From: Candidatus Woesearchaeota archaeon
GTDB taxonomy: Archaea; Nanobdellota; Nanobdellia; Woesearchaeales; UBA11576
Direction: 5' to 3'
Assembly (NCBI GenBank): GCA_016219765.1
Contig: JACRKM010000075.1
Span: 1 to 9,525, forward strand
DNA length: 9,525 bases
Shown here one piece after another: positions 5,715 through 9,525 of this stretch. The translations under genes were made by a program, and so were the position numbers. Numbering within the stretch: position 1 is the first letter of the stretch; every line of letters begins with the position of its first letter. The notes under the pieces were generated by a model that worked only from the letters and a program-made list of their open reading frames with translations, ran no database searches and had not been told where the DNA came from.

Positions 5715-8153
5715 TCACGCGAGCGCCATCTTTATCCCACTCTCCGTCTGCGTAGTCGCGACCTTCACCTTCGCAAACGTTATCTCCTTAACGCGCGTCG
5801 TTGACTTGACGTCCTGCAGCGTCTTGTGCAACACGTTCTTCTGCTCAGCAGTGCACTCGACGACAAGCGATGCAATGTCGGCTTTAAGAGATAATGATTT
5901 CGATGACTTGTACTTTCGCACAGCGCCGATGACTTCTAGCGCGAGCATCCCTGCTTCTTCTGCATCTTCATCGACCATGCGCGAGTCGAATTCCGGCCAT
6001 TTAGCCCGATGCACGCTTTGGGCCCCTTCAAACTTTGCAAAATAGGCTTGATAAATTGCTTCAGTGATGTGCGGCATTATTGGAGCATACAGTTTTACGA
6101 CGATTAGCAGTAACTGATACAGGGTATATTGTGCTGATCGTCGTTCATCCTTGCTATAGTTATCCGGATTGTAGAGTCGGTCCTTGACTATCTCAAGGTA
6201 ATTATCGCACAACATGCCCCAGAAGAATTTTTCTGTCTCTGCTTTCGCTTTTGCATATTCGTATTGGCTGAAGGATGTTGTGCACTCCTGCACCAAACGA
6301 TGCATGTGTGACAGTGCCCACTTATCGATGGTTAAGAGTTCTGCCGGCTTTCTTTGTTGATCCTTGAAATCAGCAAGGTGCGAGAAGCAGAATTTTGCTG
6401 CATTCCAAAGTTTTTTGATGTTTTTATTTCCGGTGACAAGATCTTTTTCTTGATATGGCAAGTCATCGCCAAGTTTTGACCCTGCTGCCCAGAACCGCAG
6501 CGAATCAGCGCAATGGTTGTTCATGACTTGCAACGGGTCAACGACGTTTCCTTGTGATTTGCTCATCTTCTTGCCGTGGGGATCAAGGGCGTGCCCCGCA
6601 ATCATGATGTTTTGCCACGGGCTTGTTTCATGATGATATGTCCCCTTGACAATGGTGTAGAATGCCCACGTTCTGATGATATCGTGCGCTTGGAAGCGTA
6701 CGGACAGAGGATACATGCGTTTGAAGAAGCGTGCGTCGTCGGCCCAATGCAGCGCGATTTGGGGCGTGACTGATGATGTCGCCCAGGTGTCCATCACATC
6801 GGTCTCTGCCACGAATTCTTTTGATCCGCAGCTGCATGCCCCTTTGGGTTTATCGCGCAGCGGATCGGCGGGCAGGTCTTTTTCGTCGGCAACCTTGACC
6901 TTCCCACAACTGCTGCAATTCCACACAGGAAAGGGCACTCCAAAGAAACGCTGCCGTGAGATGCACCAGTCCCATTGGAGGTTCTGCACCCAGTGCACGT
7001 AACGCACCTTCATGTGCGGTGGGTACCACGTGATTTGGTCTGCTGCTTCAATGAGCTCTTCTTTTTTGTCTAAGACTCTGATGTACCATTGTCTTGTCTT
7101 GAGAAATTCGATCTCGGTCTGGCAGCGTTCATGGACATTGACAGCGTGTACGATATTTTTTTGTGCAACGAGCAGTTTTTGTTCATCGAGGTCTGCAAGA
7201 ATCTGTGTTCGAGCGTCCTTGAGCGAGAGTCCTTTGTATTTTCCGCCAAGTTCGTTGAGCAACCCGTGGCGTTCGACCACTGCACGCAGAGGGAGTTTGT
7301 GCTTGTGCCACCACTCGATGTCGGTCTTGTCTCCGAACGTGCAGCACATAACTATTCCTGTCCCTTTCTCAGGGTCGGCTTTCTCATCGGCAATGATCGG
7401 AACTTCATAGTTAAACAATGGAACAACCGCATGTTTTCCAATCAGCTGCGTGTAGCGTTTGTCATCGGGGTGCGCAATGAGCGCTACACATGCGCAGAGG
7501 AGTTCGGGTCGCGTGGTAGCAATCACGACATCGCGCCCTCCAACCTTGAAAACAACATCATTAAAGTGGCTCTTCATCTCTATGTTGTCAAATTCTGCCT
7601 GCGCAATCGCTGTCTGACATTTGATGCACCAGCTCACTGGCGTCTCTTCCTGGTACACGCGGTGTTTTTTCCACAGGTCAAGAAATGACTTTTGGCTTGT
7701 TCGCTGGCAATGCTTATCGATTGTTGAGTAGCTTTGTGCAAAGTCGACAGAGATTCCAAGATCCTGCCATGGTTTAACGAACGCTGGCTTGATTTCCTTG
7801 AGTGTCTGTTCACAAAGTTTGACAAAGTCCTCGCGCGACATAGTGGTCGATCGTACTTTTTTGAGCGTCTCGACAAGTCGCTCGGTCGGCAAGCCATTGT
7901 CATCAGTGCCGAAGGGGTAGAATACATTTTTTCCAAGCATGCGGTGGAACCTGGCGACAAAGTCTCCTTGAGCATAGGAGAATGCGTGGCCGATGTGCAT
8001 CTTTCCGGATACTGTTGGAGGCGGAGTGTCGATGGAATAAACTTCCGCCGTTGAATTAGCATCAAAATCATAAATCTTATTTTGAGCCCAGAATTTCTGC
8101 CACTTTGGTTCTTCCTTCTTTGGATCGTAGATATCCGGAATAACTGAAGCCAT
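5715..8153 (-). CDS. valS: Valyl-tRNA synthetase
   Basis: A class I synthetase that charges tRNA-Val and edits mischarged threonine. I choose the ATG at 8151-8153 (812 residues, MASVIPDIYDPKKEEPKWQK). The frame runs open 51 codons further upstream, but that stretch contains the promoter and does not look like protein. The HIGH motif is at 53-56 (SGKMHIGHAFSY) and KMSKS at 529-533 (HGKKMSKSQGNVVDP). The editing (CP1) domain carries ATTRPE at 212-217. A zinc-binding knuckle has Cys413, Cys416, Cys440 and Cys442. The DTWATSS segment and a helical anticodon-binding C-terminal domain (LYNPDNYSKDERRSAQYTLYQLL) follow. The organisation resembles the compact archaeal type, without the long coiled-coil tail of bacterial ValS. 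A TATA box 25-30 bases upstream and the lack of a Shine-Dalgarno indicate a leaderless mRNA. Confidence 0.96.
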   Translation of the reverse strand: MASVIPDIYDPKKEEPKWQKFWAQNKIYDFDANSTAEVYSIDTPPPTVSGKMHIGHAFSYAQGDFVARFHRMLGKNVFYPFGTDDNGLPTERLVETLKKVRSTTMSREDFVKLCEQTLKEIKPAFVKPWQDLGISVDFAQSYSTIDKHCQRTSQKSFLDLWKKHRVYQEETPVSWCIKCQTAIAQAEFDNIEMKSHFNDVVFKVGGRDVVIATTRPELLCACVALIAHPDDKRYTQLIGKHAVVPLFNYEVPIIADEKADPEKGTGIVMCCTFGDKTDIEWWHKHKLPLRAVVERHGLLNELGGKYKGLSLKDARTQILADLDEQKLLVAQKNIVHAVNVHERCQTEIEFLKTRQWYIRVLDKKEELIEAADQITWYPPHMKVRYVHWVQNLQWDWCISRQRFFGVPFPVWNCSSCGKVKVADEKDLPADPLRDKPKGACSCGSKEFVAETDVMDTWATSSVTPQIALHWADDARFFKRMYPLSVRFQAHDIIRTWAFYTIVKGTYHHETSPWQNIMIAGHALDPHGKKMSKSQGNVVDPLQVMNNHCADSLRFWAAGSKLGDDLPYQEKDLVTGNKNIKKLWNAAKFCFSHLADFKDQQRKPAELLTIDKWALSHMHRLVQECTTSFSQYEYAKAKAETEKFFWGMLCDNYLEIVKDRLYNPDNYSKDERRSAQYTLYQLLLIVVKLYAPIMPHITEAIYQAYFAKFEGAQSVHRAKWPEFDSRMVDEDAEEAGMLALEVIGAVRKYKSSKSLSLKADIASLVVECTAEQKNVLHKTLQDVKSTTRVKEITFAKVKVATTQTESGIKMALA

Positions 8154-8176
8154 GATGCGCAACTGTTTGAAATGCA

Positions 8177-8184
8177 TATTTAAA
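8177..8184. promoter_or_regulatory. Symmetric TATA box: valS promoter, possibly bidirectional
   Basis: TATTTAAA reads as TTTAAATA on the - strand and is centred about 27 bases from the valS ATG, giving a leaderless start. The sequence is nearly symmetric, so it could also fire rightwards; the expected + strand start, about 8205-8207, coincides with the first hairpin of the gene-free region. Confidence 0.55.
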
Positions 8185-8205
8185 GATTGCGCTGGCGGGT
8201 ACGTG

Positions 8206-8490
8206 GAAAGCTTAGACGAACTTCGCCTTAAGCTTAACGACCAGCACAATTTCCGCCACCTTTCCGAATTTTGTGCTTCGCTATTTGACGAGCCAGTGAG
8301 CATCAATCAACCCTGCGACGCGCGACATCCCTGCAGCGTAGATATACGCTGGCAACATCAGGCGACCTTCGGTCACCTTCCGAATATACAAAAAGAATCA
8401 TTTTGAGGGCACCCTGTCGCTCGTCGACGCACGACAGGTTTCCTGTAAGGATGTCGGGCGTCGCAGAGATTGCTGATTATCGACATATTC
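8206..8490 (+). ncRNA. Candidate structured RNA region (hairpin series), gene-free
   Basis: The roughly 450 bases between valS and the next gene contain no intact gene. They hold consecutive, non-overlapping hairpins: AAGCTTAG/TTAAGCTT (8208-8215/8228-8235), AGCACAA/TTGTGCT (8243-8249/8271-8277), CAGCGTA/TACGCTG around GATA (8334-8351), AGGcGACC/GGTCaCCT around TTC (8360-8378), CCTGTCG/CGACAGG (8413-8419/8432-8438) and ATGTCG/CGACAT (8451-8456/8481-8486). The first begins where transcription from the TATA box at 8177-8184 would start on the + strand, so I list it as a + strand RNA. The strand, the ends and even transcription are unproven. No SRP RNA or RNase P consensus was found. The alternative is a decayed gene on the - strand (listed separately) plus chance hairpins. 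Confidence 0.3.
8212..8358 (-). pseudogene. Small broken reading frame with LAGLIDADG-like motif (doubtful)
   Basis: Reading from ATG at 8356-8358, the - strand gives MLPAYIYAAGMSRVAGLIDA and then HWLVK before a TAG at 8281-8283. The same frame then continues with RSTKFGKVAEIVLVVKLK up to a TAA at 8212-8214. The core VAGLIDAHW matches 6-7 positions of the LAGLIDADG motif of homing endonucleases, followed by plausible strand-forming sequence, but the catalytic acidic residue is replaced by His. It could be a remnant of a homing endonuclease. The frame is short and the match may be chance; no ribosome binding site at a convincing distance is seen. Confidence 0.25.
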
Positions 8491-8559
8491 TACAAATCAT
8501 AAATCACGAACCTGGCGCGGTGCTGTCGAAGAAGCAGTGAAGCAGAGAATTAATGCCGA

Positions 8560-8600
8560 GAAAAAAACTAAACAAATACTAAAAACATAAAAAAGTAACT
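8560..8600 (-). terminator. T-rich terminator of the rightmost gene
   Basis: Just after the reconstructed stop codon, the - strand carries repeated T-runs (TTTTTTA, TTTTTAG, TTTAG, TTTTTTT) within about 40 bases. This is the classic pattern of intrinsic archaeal termination at poly-U without a required stem. Confidence 0.6.
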
Positions 8601-8607
8601 GAAAGAA

Positions 8608-9463
8608 TTATCCGTACTTCGCGCGTACAGCAGCTTCAAAAGCTGCAAGACCTGCAGGAGAAACGTGTTGTCTTCCAAGTTCTAAAATATCTTCCAGTCT
8701 TGGCTCAACAACCGCACCCGAATCTGTACGGGCTTTCTCTACCGCACGCGTGCGCTTCACGCACCAGACCATCCTCTCGCGGCTCCGCCGCTCCTACCCC
8801 GAGGAAGCGCCCAAAGTAGTAGAGGACGCTGCCGCCATAGAGGCCGTAGTTGCCGTAGTAGCCCAGGAACAAGAGACGCCCAAGAGGCTTCTCGTCTAGA
8901 TCATCAGAGTGCCAGATGCCAATATTTTTACTGTAGACAGCTTTATGTTTTACAAGATATTGTTCGGCACGTTCTTTTCCACCCAGGAATGGAATAGTTT
9001 GAGGGTGTTGAAGGGCATCATCAACAGAAATAACGTCTGAATTCGACTTACGCAGTCTATCATAATCAACAACAAAAACAATTTTACCGTCTTCACGATC
9101 GAGCAATGTGTAGAATTCAGGTTCTGGCATGATTCCTGCGCCGTTGCGTAATCCTGCTTCTCGAGCTTTTCGGATATTTGACGGGTTAGAAAAGTAATTG
9201 GGAACGTGGCCGTACACAACAACTTTATTACCACCTTTAGATTTTCCAGTCACACGGACACTTGGTGTCGTCAACCAGTTTTGGAAAAGCGGAGAATCTT
9301 CTGCTGCAGCAATTCGCTCATCAACAACTTCAGGCATGTAAAGCGGAGTGTGTTTTGCTTCAATGCAAGCCTCAAGTGCGGCTTCTAAACCATTAGCCTG
9401 AAACGCTTCAAAGAGCCTTGCTTTAATCATTCGTGTTTGTGGGATTAAAATTTCTTGAGACAT
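8608..9463 (-). CDS. Unrecognised protein of about 284 residues, reading frame shifted
   Basis: I do not recognise this soluble protein. It starts with MSQEILIPQTRMIKARLFEA at the ATG 9461-9463, set by GGAGG a few bases upstream; an upstream in-frame ATG at 9508 adds 15 unlikely residues. The central part contains VRVTGKSKGGNKVVVYGHVP and a Gly/Tyr-rich stretch (LFLGYYGNYGLYGGSVLYYF). The frame that begins at the ATG stops at 8705-8707 after an Arg/Cys-rich nonsense-like end (HACGRESPYRFGCGC). A second frame, offset by one base, is open from after a TAG at 8794-8796 to the TAA at 8608-8610 and reads like a natural ending (RAVEKARTDSGAVVEPRLED then ILELGRQHVSPAGLAAFEAA). So the full protein is broken by a one-base shift between 8705 and 8793: a sequence error, a mutation, or programmed +1 frameshifting. 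No membrane segment or signal peptide is evident. A TATA box and poly-T 3' end indicate a single-gene transcript. Confidence 0.7.
8743..8791. repeat. GC-rich patch with two palindromes at the frameshift
   Basis: CGCACGCGTGCG (8743-8754) is a perfect 12-bp palindrome, and its right part GTGCG can also pair with CGCAC (8760-8764). GCGGC-TCC-GCCGC (8779-8791) is a 5-bp hairpin. Both lie within the short interval where the reading frame of the rightmost gene changes and are richer in GC than the rest of that gene. Confidence 0.6.
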
Positions 9464-9468
9464 GATGA

Positions 9469-9525
9469 ATTCCTCCTTGCTTTTGACATTTTTCATACGA
9501 AAATCCATCTGTTCATATATTTTTC
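9469..9525 (-). promoter_or_regulatory. Promoter and ribosome binding site of the rightmost gene
   Basis: On the - strand AAAAATATATG (about 9513-9523) is a TATA box whose expected start, about 25 bases on, leaves a leader of about 25 bases. This leader contains AAGGAGGAATTC, a strong Shine-Dalgarno about six bases before the ATG at 9463. It rules against the longer start at 9508, which would lie at or upstream of the predicted transcript start. Confidence 0.6.

Noticed and set aside
8154..8306. A 51-codon N-terminal extension of valS
   Set aside because: It contains the TATA box, its sequence is Ser/Arg-rich without family similarity, and the internal ATG fits both family N-terminus and promoter spacing.
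8152..8406. An 84-codon + strand frame over the valS promoter
   Set aside because: It starts inside the valS start region, spans the TATA box and hairpins, has no ribosome binding site and a composition unlike a protein.
8190..8500. SRP RNA or RNase P RNA in the gene-free region
   Set aside because: I looked for the SRP helix 8 core (GGAAG...AGCAG) and the RNase P GAGGAAAGTC and ACAGAA elements on both strands and found no convincing combination.
1..9525. tRNA genes, rRNA genes and CRISPR arrays
   Set aside because: No T-loop GTTCGAATCC-like motif with a paired acceptor stem, no rRNA-like segment and no regularly spaced direct repeats were seen. The GTTCGAA near 955 is inside the phosphoesterase gene.

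Overview
The window reads as a piece of an archaeal chromosome of moderate GC. The evidence is an archaeal fibrillarin-type rRNA 2'-O-methyltransferase, a compact archaeal valyl-tRNA synthetase, TATA boxes about 25 bases from start codons (leaderless genes), U-rich 3' ends and, on some genes, AGGTGA/GGAGG ribosome binding sites. The gene style is compatible with a DPANN-type or other uncultivated archaeon, but I cannot fix the lineage from the sequence.

Left part (1-2979, + strand): a 5'-truncated fibrillarin gene, a metallophosphoesterase, and cysS (cysteinyl-tRNA synthetase). The last codons of the metallophosphoesterase have been replaced by a short mobile-looking element (about 1282-1516). 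It has near-perfect 15-16 bp terminal inverted repeats, a 7-bp flanking direct repeat (CTCCGAC), a GC-rich core that can fold into nested helices, and no transposase. This MITE-like insertion is the clearest new structure in the window.

Middle part (2980-5576): an HxlR-type regulator (- strand) is divergent from a hemerythrin-like di-iron protein and a small DUF4346-like protein (+ strand). They share a compact intergenic region with a TATA box, a dyad and repeated GGTATA motifs, which looks like a redox or oxygen/iron-responsive module. A Ca2+/H+ antiporter-like membrane protein (- strand) is convergent to it, with a long imperfect inverted repeat between the two.

Right part (5577-9525, - strand): valS has a leaderless promoter at 8177-8184. 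Upstream of it lies about 450 bp with no intact gene. It holds a series of hairpins that begins where a + strand transcript from the same TATA box would start, and, on the - strand, a small broken reading frame containing the residues VAGLIDA. Last is an unrecognised protein of about 284 residues with a good SD and TATA box, whose reading frame is broken by a single-base shift within a GC-rich, palindrome-containing patch (8705-8793).

The aminoacyl-tRNA synthetases and fibrillarin serve translation and RNA modification. The HxlR/hemerythrin/DUF4346 group is a separate accessory module.
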